Below, piece after piece: positions 50,091 through 61,255 of a stretch of DNA of 64,000 nucleotides; within the stretch, counting starts at the first letter, position 1; each line of letters begins with the position of its first letter. Made by a program: the position numbers and the translations under genes. Below the pieces are notes generated by a model. The model saw nothing but the letters and a program-made list of their open reading frames with translations, ran no database searches and was not told the origin of the DNA. The DNA comes from Eutrigla gurnardus (lineage: Eukaryota > Chordata > Actinopteri > Perciformes > Triglidae). Location of the stretch: NCBI GenBank assembly GCA_963514095.1, contig OY741282.1, forward strand, positions 15,711,921 to 15,775,920, in the 5' to 3' direction.

Positions 50091-50720
50091 TACATTACAT
50101 TTCATTTAGCTGACACTTTTATCCAAAGCGACTTCCAATAAGTGCATTCAACCGTGGGGGCACAAACCCAGAACAGCAAGAATCATGTATGAATCTTTAG
50201 CTTCAAATAAGCCAAACTACAGCGTGCCAAATATAAGTGCAGGATTAAAGTGCAGTTCTTCTTAAATAAATATATAAACCATTTCCTAGCCAAGGTGCAG
50301 TCTGAGGAGGTGTATTTTTAGCCTACGGTGGGAGATGTGTCGACTGTGTAGAGAATAAGTTGGCGTAGCTGTGGTAGGAAAGGCCATGTCAGTGAATAAC
50401 AGAACTGACGGAGTTGGTGTGCAGAGAAAAGAGGAGGGGACCCAGGACAGAACCTTGAGGGACCCCAGTAGTGAGTGGACAAGGTTCAGACACAGATAGG
50501 ATGTGAGCAGGGAGAGCGCAGACCCTGAGACACCCAAGGATCTGGAGGTTCACCTTGTCAGGCACTGCTGAAAGGTCCAAAAGCATGACCACAGAGGAGG
50601 GAGACGATGCTCGAGTGGTGTGAAGTGGCTGAGTGATGGCAAGAAGGGCAGTTTCGGTTGAGTGCCCTGCATCGAAATGCCAGTTTCTGAACACCAAAGT
50701 TGACACTGGTTGGCTACAGC
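50091..50720 (-). mobile_element. Degraded L2/CR1-like LINE, 3' part
   Basis: Minus-strand translation shows reverse-transcriptase fragments in shifting frames: GHSTETALLAI, VVMLLDLSA, TTGVPQGSVLGPLLFSL, and SYHSYA in another frame. These are typical fingers and palm pieces of L2/CR1/Rex-type LINEs. The 3' end at 50091-50150 reads, on the minus strand, GTCGCTTTGGATAAAAGTGT then CAGCTAAATG, a tail common in fish. There are several frameshifts and internal gaps, and the catalytic YADD segment is not intact. Confidence 0.65.
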
Positions 50721-50765
50721 TGTGCTGAACACAGCTGTGCTGAACACAGCTGTGCTGAACACACC
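50716..50765. repeat. 15-bp tandem repeat, about 3.3 copies
   Basis: Unit ACAGCTGTGCTGAAC repeated three times perfectly, followed by a partial diverged copy. It lies at the upstream edge of the LINE fragment. Each unit contains the palindrome CAGCTG (E-box). Confidence 0.9.
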
Positions 50766-51143
50766 TGTGCTTATTCGTCAAACTTCACACCTGGTGGTGA
50801 TGGATCACCTATTGAAACTCATTAAGGTCAACAACAACAACAAACTTCAATCAGTGAAGAGGTGAGTCCATCAAATGTCTCCTAATTTACCAAAACTGGT
50901 TAACGACAAATTTGATTTATCTAAATCAAAATGCAGCCCTTGACAGAATTAAAATAAATTACAGCAATCTCAGACAAGAAAATCCTAGTTTACACAATTC
51001 TAGGTAAGAAAACAACACAAACAAGGCAGTCAAGTAAACCTAAGACAGCAGATACAGTAACAAGCAGGGAAGCCTACATGCAAGCAGTCCAGCAAGGATA
51101 CCTCTAGAAGTCCAATGCACATCTATGTAAACACACAAACACA

Positions 51144-51144
<1 letters not shown>

Positions 51145-51176
<32 letters not shown>
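51145..51176. repeat. (AC)16 microsatellite
   Basis: Intergenic AC run upstream of slc26a1. Confidence 0.95.
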
Positions 51177-51179
<3 letters not shown>

Positions 51180-51835
51180 CAGGAGCTTAGTCACCATGGT
51201 AACCATCATCCACCGGCAACGGTCCTCCCTCCCTCCCTCCATCGCTTCTCCTCTCTCCCCTCCCCCTCTGCTTGGCTCCAATCCGCAGACAGGAACGCGA
51301 CGGGGGGTTGCCGCTCCCATGATGCTTTGCAGCAGGAAGCAGGAAGAAGCCAGAAGCAGTCAGTGGGCAGCAGAGTGGATGGTTGTATAGACGAAAAACA
51401 GACTAATGGTGGATGCAGAGGCACCAGTCAGGGAGGCATGGCTGATGTTGCCTCCTGTTTGCTCCTCTGGTCCTTCTTCGGGTGAGTCCTCCCTCGTTTG
51501 ACTCGTCACTTACCAGGAAAACAGACAAACAGCGTCCAGGATTCATGCTGGACGGCTGATGAAAACTTGTAGCCGGTGGAGCAGCCAGATGTCCCAAGTG
51601 TTTGTTTGTGTCTCCTTTTCATCGGCGGATGTGATATTCCAGTCATAGCGTGCATGGATATTGTGTTAACTACACACACACACACACACACTTAAAAGCA
51701 GCCCCCCTCTTCCCTGATAATTCTGTCGTGTTACTCGATCTTAACTGTGACTGACTGTATGAGAAGAAGTAAACTGCCATGTCTTCACATTGACAATGAT
51801 GCCATTCAGTGTAGTGTATAATGCATGCAAGGACA

Positions 51836-51838
<3 letters not shown>

Positions 51839-51873
<35 letters not shown>
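51839..51873. repeat. (CA)n microsatellite, 35 bp
   Basis: Intergenic CA run; a shorter 20-bp run lies at 51672-51691. Confidence 0.95.
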
Positions 51874-51876
<3 letters not shown>

Positions 51877-52860
51877 CCACTTTATGAAGAGAATCTTAGT
51901 CTTAATCTGAGTCTTTCTTCTTAATAGTGATAAACATTACATTGCCAGCTTTTGACCATCACATGTAGACAAGATTAATTTTCATACTATGATGTAATTA
52001 ACAGAAAACTGCAGCTACCTGTAAAGACATTAATAAATCACCAGTTACAAGTAATATTAAAACAGTACAATTTCTAGTAACTAGAACTTTCTTTAATTAA
52101 ATTGTTCTTGGCCCAACATCTACTCTATCCACCTTTTTCAAAGTCCAATTAAGTGTGCTATAAAGAGTCATCTTTAAGTGTTGATATGTTTTTATTTATT
52201 GCTGTACCTATTCTTTTTTGATTAGTAGGTCACATTTTCATAGGTGTATGGCTATCGCTGCTGATTATGAACTTAGATTTCATTGTTAGAAACTGATAAG
52301 AACAATATGATACACAGAGTAGATGCTGATCAGGATCATTAAATCATAGTGTGTTGGTTTTGATTCAGCATGGCAGATTCAAATCAGTGTTCCACACCAC
52401 ACTGATGTCTAACCCAAGTGTGTTTGCTAGAGGATACGTATACAGGTTGTTTCTGACCCAGTTCACACCGATAAGAGGGGGCACCTCTTTGCTCGTTGCA
52501 CCACAGGCCCGGGTTTATCTTCTGTTTGCTAAGTAGTCCTCTGTGTCGCTGGAGGATGTATCCAAACACATGCTGGGATACATTCCACTGTGAAAGGTGA
52601 TTGCGAGGGCCCGGTCTTCTTCAGATTAACGCGGTGATTTCAGTCAAATATTGACTGGATTTAACCTCTTGCCCAGAGTTGCCTCCTCCACACAGTTTTC
52701 AGATGGGGCAACTGTTGACAAGCCCCGCCCACTCTTGGTAAGCAAGCCAATGAGGGCGAACTGAGCGAGGGCGAGCAAAGGGCTGCTCTTATCTCACTAG
52801 TTATCCAGCAGAGATCACACTCACATCTACTGCTGTCCGACTGCTGGGATCACACTAGGG

Positions 52861-52861
52861 G

Positions 52862-52893
<32 letters not shown>
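52861..52893. repeat. (GA)n tract in slc26a1 promoter
   Basis: GA dinucleotide run immediately upstream of the TATA box; possible GAGA-factor-like or nucleosome-depleting element. Confidence 0.8.
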
Positions 52894-52895
52894 CA

Positions 52896-52902
52896 TATAA
52901 AG
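52896..52902 (+). promoter_or_regulatory. slc26a1: TATA box of slc26a1
   Basis: TATAAAG after the GA tract. A start site about 30 bp downstream (near 52926) would give a short first exon ending at the consensus donor at 52998/52999. The assignment to slc26a1 is inferred from orientation and the acceptor just before its ATG. Confidence 0.5.
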
Positions 52903-52925
52903 AGTGGAGGAGATAGAATGGGAAA

Positions 52926-52998
52926 AGTTTAAAGCTGATTTAAACACAACACACGTCAGAGACCTGGTCCAGTTTGTCCCTGTGGACTCACTCTGCAG
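52926..52998 (+). other. slc26a1: Probable non-coding first exon of slc26a1
   Basis: Ends CTCTGCAG|GTGAGT. Splicing to the acceptor CCCCCAG at 55071 would give a 5' leader joined to 55072-55127. The 5' end is set only by the TATA distance. Confidence 0.45.
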
Positions 52999-55071
52999 GT
53001 GAGTGTGCCGTCACAAGAACTGATGCTTTCAGAGTTGTTTTCTTCATTCCTCCTAGAAAGCATGAAGCGTATTATAATATGATAAAGTTGTCCTGATGAT
53101 CTGCAGGTGAAGGGATGTCTATGGCACGTACGTTGTTTCACTAATCTAGTTTATATTCCAACCCTCAGTGTCGTTAACATTCTTTCTTGTTCTAGTTTGA
53201 GAGAATCTACAATGATTAATAGTCAGAGTGTTGGATTAACAGGGACAATGTCAGTTTCAGCCTATGAGTGGTTTCTGATGAAGAACAAGTATCTACTGAC
53301 AGTATAACTACATTGACATGGTGTTTTTTTTTTTTTGTCCTTTTTGTAGCCTTCAAAAGGAAGTGTTATATTTTTACGAGAATCATTTTCAACATGAGTA
53401 ATCTATGACATATTAATTGTAATCACTCTTTCCTTTTATTTAATGTGAAATCTATTGAAAACTGCCTCTTGACTGTTGGCTTTGAAAGTGAAGGTTTGGA
53501 CTATGATTTTTCTAAATCAACATCAGACACAAAGCCAAGCTGAAAGTCAGGCGGTTATTGTGCAAATTGAGTGGATTTTCTCTGGTTATTAAGTGGTGAA
53601 ACTTCCATCTTTCACGGTTACATCATGTTGTATGTTTTTTTTATCGAAAAGTCAACTTGGGACAATAGACCTGGCGTTTGCCGCTCAGGGTCAAACTGGC
53701 ACTAAAGTTATATTTGTCATGTAATTAGAATATCTTTATACTTTTGGTCTGCACATATAACAAATAATCACTCATTATATGTCAGTTGAAGACCTTAAAT
53801 GACTTCGAGGAGTCATCTCTGTGCTTTCTGCTACAGGGAACTGTTTCAGCTGTGAAGTCAGTATTCAGTTATTCTGTCTCTTAAGACTTGTAACATCACT
53901 GGATAGAAAAGATTTCACACATGAAAGGCAAAGGAAGGAAGCTTTACAGTGTATGGTAATCTCCCAGCGGTCAGTGTTGTCTGTATCACATGATTGAAGG
54001 CGGAGAACATTGATTAAAGCGGTTTACACAAACAGTGCTGTTGGGGATTGACACTGAAATAAATGTTCAGCAGTTAATCAGGTGTCTGTGTTTCTTTACT
54101 TGAAAGAAAAAACCTTGTTTTAGTGGACGTTTTGTTGGCAGAAGTGTGAAAAACAAGCGCGAGGGAGCTTTTGTGCTCTTGGTCTCTTTTTGGAGAGTGT
54201 TCTTTTACTTCATGCGGTGTACCTCAAAGCTACGCCGGCTAATTTTTTATCTCCTGTGTCCTTTATCTGTTGAAAAATGTCAGGTTGGATTTATAGTACC
54301 CATATGAACACAGACTGGCCTCTGTATTGAGTTATTCAAAGGGTAATCTCCTTGGTAATTATTGTCCTGCAAAGTAAAACTGCCTAGAAAGAAGAAGAAG
54401 AAGAAGAAGAAGAAGAAGACAGGCAGAAATCTTAAATCTGATTAAAATAACTGCTACGCAACAAATCTCATGTCCAAATAAATCATCTATTCTTCACCCC
54501 CTTGTCTGTCCAAACAGTTGCCAGCGCTGCAACAGGAAGTCTGAGTGCCATACAGCACATACCGGTGTTGTGATGGCAGAGCGTGATAACGCATCATTTA
54601 GAGAGCTTTATGGTTTCTGTGACATAATCTCTGCTGAGACTCACGTGCCTGCTACTGAAAACAGCTCAACTTGTGAGATAGGCTGAGTTTCATGAACGTG
54701 TTAAAAACTTTCATTTGTTATGTTAAATAGGTGACGTCTTAAAAAACAATTGACCAGTTTCATTGTATCATTTTAAACATAGTGTGGCAGAATTAAGAGT
54801 ATCATTTAATTTCAATAATTTTAAAACCATATTTAAAAACAGTTTTTTTTCTAATTAAACACTACAACAGCAAAACAAACAATTGCTGCACTGGTATCTG
54901 TGTAGAGACTAAAAAGTGACAAAACATAGAAGTAGTCCAGGTGAAGGACTGGCATGAATGTGGACTCAAATTAACAAAATATATTTATAAAAAAATGTAT
55001 ATTTACATCTCCACCTCTTGTCCTTCCTCCTTTACCTCCCTCCCCCTTTTTCATCGATGATGATCCCCCAG
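52999..55071 (+). other. Probable first intron of slc26a1
   Basis: No coding sequence seen. An (AAG)n run lies at 54387-54419. The intron ends in a pyrimidine-rich tract (TCCTTCCTCC.. CCCTCCCCC) and CAG. Confidence 0.45.
54387..54419. repeat. (AAG)n trinucleotide repeat
   Basis: About ten AAG units in the probable first intron of slc26a1. Confidence 0.95.
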
Positions 55072-55127
55072 GAGCACGGCTGACCACCTTCCTCTGACCT
55101 CGCTGCGTCCTCTTCCTCACCGAGACC

Positions 55128-55517
55128 ATGGAGGAGGTCCACAAGGTCACGCCGCCTCTCCTGGAGCGACGAGCTCGCCAGCGACAGCCCACCGCTTCGG
55201 TCCTCAAAGCCAAGCTGAAGCGGGGCGTGACCTGCTCCGCGCCCAGAGTCCGGTCCACCCTGACCGGCTTCTTCCCCGTCGTGCGCTGGCTGCCTAAATA
55301 CAAGCTCCGAGAGTACATCTGGGGCGATGTGATGTCCGGGGTGATCATTGGTATCATTTTGGTACCGCAGGCCATCGCCTACTGCCTGCTGGCGGGAGTG
55401 CAGCCCATCTATGGCTTATTCACCTCTTTCTACTCTAACATCATCTACTTCCTCATGGGGACGTCCAGACACGTCTCTGTGGGGATCTTCAGCCTCATGA
55501 GCCTCATGGTTGGACAG
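55128..55517 (+). CDS. slc26a1: slc26a1 exon 1 (N-terminus, TM1-TM3)
   Basis: Kozak ACCATGG. A basic N-terminal region, then WLPKYKLREYIWGDVMSGV, the TM1 signature and GTSRHVSVGIFSL. Ends phase 0 at GTAATG. Confidence 0.92.
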
Positions 55518-58219
55518 GTAATGGAACGGATCGTAAGCAACATGTTTTGATGGGAATATTGGTATAATATATGCCACAATGTCCACTTGTCTGCAGGTCG
55601 TGGATAAGGAGATGTTCCTGGCGGGTTTCGACCTCAGTGATGACTCCACAGCGCCCGGCCCTGGTGTGTTTAATGCCACACTGGGCTCCAACCTCACAGC
55701 TGGTAACCTTCACAGCGTGGAGCTGATGGGCATGCAGTGTGGGAAGGAGTGCTACTCCATCAGCATCGCCGCTGCCCTCACATTCCTGGTTGGTGTCTAT
55801 CAGGTAAAGGACGCGACATGTAAACGTTGAGATATTTGATTTGATCAGTGACTCGTGTTTTCATCCCCATCCGCCTTCTATCTCTGCTCCCTGCCTCCTC
55901 GTCTCCTCACCAGCTCCTGATGGCCGTGTTTCAGCTCGGCTTCGTCTCCGTCTACCTCTCGGCTCCCATGCTGGACGGTTTCGCCACGGGAGCCTCGTTT
56001 ACCATCCTCACTGTGCAGGCCAAATACCTGCTGGGTCTGAAGATCCCCCGCCACCAGGGCTACGGCACCGTCGTCGTCACCTGGTTTAACATCTTCGCCA
56101 ACATTCATAAAACCAACCTGTGTGACCTCATCACCAGCGCCATCTGTATCTGTGTATTAGGTAATTTACATACTTCTAATTAGAGCACAAACTTCCCAGA
56201 ATGACTTGGCTTAACTCTCAAAATACTGCTTATACATTTCCAAGCTAAAAAAGCTAATTCTTAATTTTCTTTAATAGAGAATAACACTTCTTATTCTTCA
56301 TCACAGTGGCAGGTAAAGAGCTCCAGGAGCGCTACAAGGATCGTCTAAAGATCCCTCTGCCGACGGAGCTGATAGTAGTGGCGGGAGCTACGCTGGCCAG
56401 CCATTACGGGGAGCTGAACAGCCATTACGACTCCAGCGTGTCCGGTCACATCCCCACAGGTTTCATTGCTCCCCAGGTGCCCAGTTTTAGTCTGATGCCA
56501 AGGTTGACATTGGATGCCATTCCCCTGGCTGTCATTAGGTAATATATAACACGTTTAACAACAATGTTTGCTTGGCATCCACGTGTGACTCTTATCTGGG
56601 TTGTTACAGATGCAATTTAGTAGGTGGATTTGTCTGATATGTCTGCCAGGGAAACATGCCCTCATTATCTGATTGCACGTCTGTCCAAAATACACACAAC
56701 TATGTCCTACTACTTCCTCTTCTATCATTAACATCCTAAAAAAATAAAAGAATGACGGAAACCACTTATCGCTTAGCGTTTAAATACCTCTGAGACAGAT
56801 TAAATATATAGACAACAATCTTTGCTTTTGTTGGACGCACTAAATGCAAATTCCCATCAGGTCTAAGGGTCTTTGCTTGCTTTTTGATGGTGAAGATGAA
56901 TTCACAACAAATTGGTAAACAAACGTTTCATTTTTATCTTGTAGCTTTGCCTTCACCGTGTCACTGTCTGAGATGTTTGCTAAGAAAAACGGCTACACGG
57001 TTCGTCCCAACCAGGAGATGCTGGCCATCAGCTTCTGTAACATCATCCCCTCCTTCTTCCACTGCTTCACCACCAGCGCGGCATTGGCAAAAACCATGGT
57101 GAAGGACTCGACAGGCTGCCAGACGCAGGTGAACGCCATACTAAAATGGTTTGAAATTCTCGGAGTTGATGGAAAGTTCTTGCCTTCCTTGCAAAACATT
57201 CTTCTCTGCTCCTCCACCAGGTATCCAGTCTGATCAGCGCCCTGGTCGTCCTCCTCGTCCTCCTCTTCTTCGCACCGTTCTTCTACGCCCTCCAGAAGTG
57301 CGTTCTTGCCTGTATCATCATCGTAAGCCTTCGGGGGGCACTGAGAAAGTTCAAAGACATCCCGGCCAAGTGGCGCGCCAGCCGGAGCGACGGCCTCGTC
57401 TGGCTCGTCTCCATGTCGGCCACGGCTCTGATTAGTGTGGAGTTGGGACTCCTTATTGGTGTGGTTTTTTCCATGAGCTGCATCATCTTTCAGACCCAGA
57501 ACCCTAAGGTGAGTGACAGATTCGATAATGATCATGGTTTTGAAAGCGGATACAGATGACAGCAAAGTCAAATATTGTTCTTTAGTAATCTCACAGTCTT
57601 ATCCGATGTCTGACGTCAGGTCTCTCTCCTGGGCCGGGCCAAGGACACCGACCTCTATGAGGACTTGGATGAGTACAAGGACCTAGTGCCGCCACCTCGG
57701 ATTCAGGTCTTCCGCTTCCAGGCTCCTCTGTACTATGCCAATAAGGACTCATTCCTCAGATCCCTCTACAGGGCTGTCGGCGTCGAACCTTTCTTGGAGT
57801 TGACTAAGAGGAGAAAGGCCGAGAAGAAGGCCAGAGACGCGTCCTCAAAGCAGGACAAGGTAAATGGGAATAAAAACAACGGGGAGGTCGTTATTGGACT
57901 CATACCGAGAGAACAGGACTTCCACACGATCGTTTTAGACTGCTCTGCCATCCCCTTCATAGACTCCACGGGCATGGCCACGTTTAAAGGGCTGGTCGGT
58001 GAATATGAAGAGATCGGGGTGAGAGTGCTGCTCGCCAACTGTAACACCTCGGTCATCGACGCCCTGCAGAAGGGACAGTTCTTTGGGAAGAATGACAAAG
58101 ACATGGGCAGCCTGCTGTTTCACACAGTTCACGCTGCAGTTCTTCATGCAAGTACGTCTACGGCAGCAGAGAGCAGGTCAGGAGACTCCGCGGAACAGCA
58201 GGAAGAAGAAGGAATTTAG
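55128..58219 (+). CDS. slc26a1: Sulfate/oxalate anion exchanger (Sat-1)
   Basis: SLC26-family electroneutral exchanger that moves sulfate, oxalate and bicarbonate across epithelial membranes. Seven exons (55128-55517, 55597-55803, 55914-56160, 56307-56538, 56945-57128, 57221-57508, 57620-58219) join in phase to 715 aa, close to the roughly 700 of mammalian SAT1. Residues about 50-510 form the SLC26 transmembrane core, with the sulfate-transporter signature region GIILVPQAIAYCLLAGVQP and PIYGLFTSFYSNIIYFLMGT. Two N-glycosylation sequons (Asn156, Asn162) fall in an extracellular loop. Residues about 540-700 form the cytoplasmic STAS domain (IVLDCSAIPFIDSTG). The protein resembles SLC26A2 too. 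However, LMVGQVVDKE, AGFD, IPRHQG and YEDLDEYKDLVPPP..PLYYANKDSFLRSLY favour SLC26A1. The first ATG is in good context (ACCATGG). Confidence 0.93.
55597..55803 (+). CDS. slc26a1: slc26a1 exon 2 (glycosylated loop, TM4)
   Basis: Residues 131-199. Contains NAT and NLT sequons in an extracellular loop and the paired cysteines in CGKECYS. Phase 0 at both ends. Confidence 0.92.
55914..56160 (+). CDS. slc26a1: slc26a1 exon 3 (TM5-TM7)
   Basis: Residues 200-282. Includes FVSVYLSAPMLDGFATGASF and GLKIPRHQGYGTVVVTW. Ends phase 1 at GTAATT. Confidence 0.92.
56307..56538 (+). CDS. slc26a1: slc26a1 exon 4
   Basis: Residues 282-359. Includes AGKELQERYKDRLKIPLPTE and SGHIPTGFIAPQVP. ATCACAG acceptor; ends phase 2 at GTAATA. 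Confidence 0.92.
56945..57128 (+). CDS. slc26a1: slc26a1 exon 5
   Basis: Residues 359-420. Includes SLSEMFAKKNGYTVRPNQE and SFFHCFTTSAALAKTMV, the anion-site helix 8-10 region of the core. Ends phase 0. Confidence 0.92.
57221..57508 (+). CDS. slc26a1: slc26a1 exon 6 (last transmembrane helices)
   Basis: Residues 421-516. Includes VLLVLLFFAPFF and ACIIIVSLRGALRKFKDIP; the upstream intron is only 92 bp. Ends phase 0 at GTGAGT. Confidence 0.92.
57620..58219 (+). CDS. slc26a1: slc26a1 exon 7 (STAS domain and C-terminus)
   Basis: Residues 517-715. STAS domain with a lysine-rich insert (TKRRKAEKKARDASSKQDK) and core VLDCSAIPFIDSTGMATFKG. The tail is acidic (EQQEEEGI-stop). Confidence 0.92.
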   Translation, partial: VSLLGRAKDTDLYEDLDEYKDLVPPPRIQVFRFQAPLYYANKDSFLRSLYRAVGVEPFLELTKRRKAEKKARDASSKQDKVNGNKNNGEVVIGLIPREQDFHTIVLDCSAIPFIDSTGMATFKGLVGEYEEIGVRVLLANCNTSVIDALQKGQFFGKNDKDMGSLLFHTVHAAVLHASTSTAAESRSGDSAEQQEEEGI

Positions 58220-59755
58220 GTTTGCTAACATGATACGAGGTATTGGTTATGACATTAGGTAACTCTGAGGTTCTGTAGGAAGCTTTGTTCAACAAAACAT
58301 GGGGGTTCCGAGAGGATTCAATTAGGAAGACTATCTCATCAATAATCAATATCATTTTTGGATGTTTTCTGCCCTTAATAATACGACTATATAAAACCTG
58401 ATCTGCACAAGATTTCAAATGTATTTTAGCTTTTGGAAAGAGGGCCATTTTGTTAAATGGGCCATAGATTGAGGTACTTTGTATCCTATGATTGAGGAAA
58501 ACTGGGAAAAAATATTCATATAGTCATATTCCCTATCGGTGTAAAGGGAAGATCCGACAACAACCAGGATCCATTGCACACGGTGCCTTCCAGACCCCTC
58601 TCTGGCCACTCCTTTATGGAAATAGAAGCCCCTTCCTCCCTGTGCTGCCCAGCCCCCACTGAGCTCTTGCTGCACGTAGCCCTGATTATCGACTGATTAT
58701 CTATTTTTTCTCCAAATACACTGGAACTTTGAAATCGGTTCAAGCAAGAAAGCAATATGGTGGACAGGCTGCTAGCTAAGTTTGGAATGCTCCCTTGTGA
58801 CCTTCCTCACTTGCAGTGTTACAAAAAATAAGGATAAGGGAAGGATAAGGAGGTAATAAGGAAGTAGAGTTTGTCCAGGCATTGTGTCATCCAACATGGT
58901 TTGTGCTTTTTTCTTTTCAATTCAGGGGACGCAAAGGGAAATATCACAAAATGACCTCTCGCTGCAGGTAACAGGCCCAACGTAGTCAAAGAATTATAAC
59001 TTCCAGGTCAGTTCCTATTAAGTTGGCGATATCTGGGTCTGTTTTATATCACACCTTTGGCCAAGGTCCAGGAGTCTAGAGTTCAGACGTGGAGATTCAA
59101 CGACTGCACTCCTTCAGCCTCAGTTTCACACAGAGAAAGCTTTGCCTTCAGACTCGTACTCTTGCCCTGTTCAACCAACAATGACAGCTATATCTGTTCT
59201 AGATACTTTCTCCTAAAATAATAAAGGATTGATACACGTCTGCGATCTCTTCTCAGGTGCTAGATCAAAGTGAATCATCATTTTGATGCTTCTGAAATTT
59301 GTATTTCACCCGATGGTAGCAGGTGATGCCGCACATTTCATTTCATTGTTAAATCACTGTTTTTTTTCTTGTGTCTTTTATCCTGTTGCTGCCAAGTGCA
59401 AAACATGCCTTGAAGTCTCAAAAGTACCCTAACTTATGTATGTAACACTTCAAAAAAGGATGTATTTTTTACTTTTACTACTTCATCACAGTGTTGATTT
59501 GATATCATTGTAATAAAATGTAGACATTCCTGTTTGTAAATTTAGAAGATCATGTATTTTCATACACTTTTTTTGTCATCAAACCTTTTTCCATGTAGAC
59601 CTTTAATTTAACTTGAATCATGATATTGATTACATCACATGTTTCTGGTGAGGCCTTTTTGACTTTCATGTTTGACAGTGTTGACATTCAACACCTATAT
59701 ACAGTACAAACACTGCCTTAATGTCCAATACTTGAATAAAACTGACACCCCTTTT
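58220..59755 (+). other. slc26a1: slc26a1 3' untranslated region
   Basis: Non-coding sequence from the TAG to the best poly(A) signal. An alternative AATAAA lies at 59513-59518. Confidence 0.5.
59735..59740 (+). terminator. slc26a1: Poly(A) signal, slc26a1
   Basis: AATAAA followed about 25 bp later by a GT-rich element (AGTGTGTGCCTCTGTCTG), the usual cleavage arrangement. It implies a 3' UTR of about 1.5 kb. Confidence 0.5.
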
Positions 59756-61230
59756 TAGTGAAAAGTGTGTGCCTCTGTCTGAATTAATAACCTCCAGCCC
59801 CTCACCTCCCCCAGTGACCATGAACAGGATTGATAATGGATGGTTAATCAATATTTTAATATTAGCATTGGATCAAAGGGTTAAAATGAAAGGGATTGTA
59901 TGACAATATATGATAATATGACAGTGACATTGACGTGGACTCCACTTTACAACAAATATGAATTAATATGCAGGAAAAAAGGTTTAACTTATTGTCACTG
60001 AAGTTTAACCTTGTCTCACAAAGGAGCTGTGGCTTTAATTATATATTCAAATATAAAAGATATTTCCACTTATTTTCAAGTACATCTTTAAAAGTCCTTA
60101 AATAACACGTATTGGAGATTTAACACAGTGCTGCGTCAGGCTCCCCAACTATCCATTACTCCAGGAGGTGATATAGGCATGGCTATGATTTGTAAATGCA
60201 AGTATTATACTTTCAAAGTAATTCTGAATGAGAGTACTACCACAGCATCAAGCTAGGTGTATTCCATCCATAGCATAGTTACACATTCAGGTACATCTTT
60301 TACTTATTAAACAAGAGTCAGCGCTTTGTCTGCAGCAAGATTGTCAATCATTAAATAAGCTTTAATGAAACTGTTATGTATGCACATGTCACAACTTCCA
60401 TATGATCAAAAGATGGACCACTGCAATAAACGTGAGCTATTTACTGAAACTGGCAATGGTGAAAAAGTTAGCAGTTTACACGATTACAAGTCATTTGGAT
60501 GCATTTTAATTGTAGACGTCTGTCTGGAAGCAATATGGTGGACTTTGAAAAAGAAAGCACCCTGAAAGTAACACTGGCAAATTGTTGTTTTTCAGTTCAC
60601 AAGGTGAAGAAATCATTTAAGCAAACGTTCATTATATGTGGTGATTTAGTGATGCTATATTGTTATATAATTTTCTAACATAATTACTATACTAATGAAT
60701 CCCCTGGGGAAAAATAGGAAAAATTCTGGATGACAACATTGCCAACAGAGATTTTAAAATAAAATGTATATATATATATATATAAATATGAAGCAACAAT
60801 ATAAACAGGAGGCTTTACAGTATATTTCAGGCTTCTGTGACAGACACTCACTCAGCATGTGACTTGACTTATGACTTGCTGAGTCATCAAGAGAGCTCCG
60901 TGTTTAACAAGCATGTCATTTTCGATTTGCTTACTGAAGTTAATCGCTTGGCTGAACAGAAAACCCTCCACGGTGAGAAGATTCACAAACATGGCTCCTT
61001 ACATGGAGAGGAACGTTTGTTAATAATATATCCAAAAATCTGAAAATAAGCATCCATGTATTCTTTGAACTTTTGTAACAATGCTGCCATCTATTGTTCA
61101 GTAATGTGAACAGCAGGGAGAAGCACACAATGCCTCTTCTGCAATGATGATAGGATTATAATGGATTAGGGTAAAGACATTAAAATAAATTAAATCAATC
61201 AAAAATAATAATAAAAAGATTCCCCACAAC
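59756..61230. other. Short intergenic region between convergent genes
   Basis: AT-rich, with a (TA)n tract at 60768-60784. No gene or recognisable repeat family seen. Confidence 0.5.
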
Positions 61231-61232
61231 AA

Positions 61233-61255
61233 TTTATTTCCCAGCATTCTTTATT
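61233..61255 (-). terminator. paqr3: Candidate poly(A) signals, paqr3
   Basis: Two AATAAA hexamers on the minus strand (61250-61255 and 61233-61238). They imply a paqr3 3' UTR of about 2.1 kb. No other strong site was seen nearer the stop, but other AATAAA copies cannot be excluded. Confidence 0.35.

Larger units (their letters stand above)
50766..52860. other. Intergenic stretch upstream of slc26a1
   Basis: Contains (CA)n tracts at 51145-51176, 51672-51691 and 51839-51873. A CCCGCCC GC box occurs near 52722-52730, about 170 bp upstream of the TATA box. No exon recognised. Confidence 0.5.

Noticed and set aside
56993..57571. 192-codon minus-strand ORF across slc26a1 exons 5-6
   Set aside because: Antisense shadow; the plus strand encodes the clear SLC26 core with correct splice phases.
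55128..58219. Assignment to slc26a2 instead of slc26a1
   Set aside because: Human SLC26A2 is near HTR4 on 5q32, which made it tempting, but the loop and STAS-proximal motifs (AGFD, IPRHQG, LVPPP.., PLYYANKD) fit SLC26A1 better.
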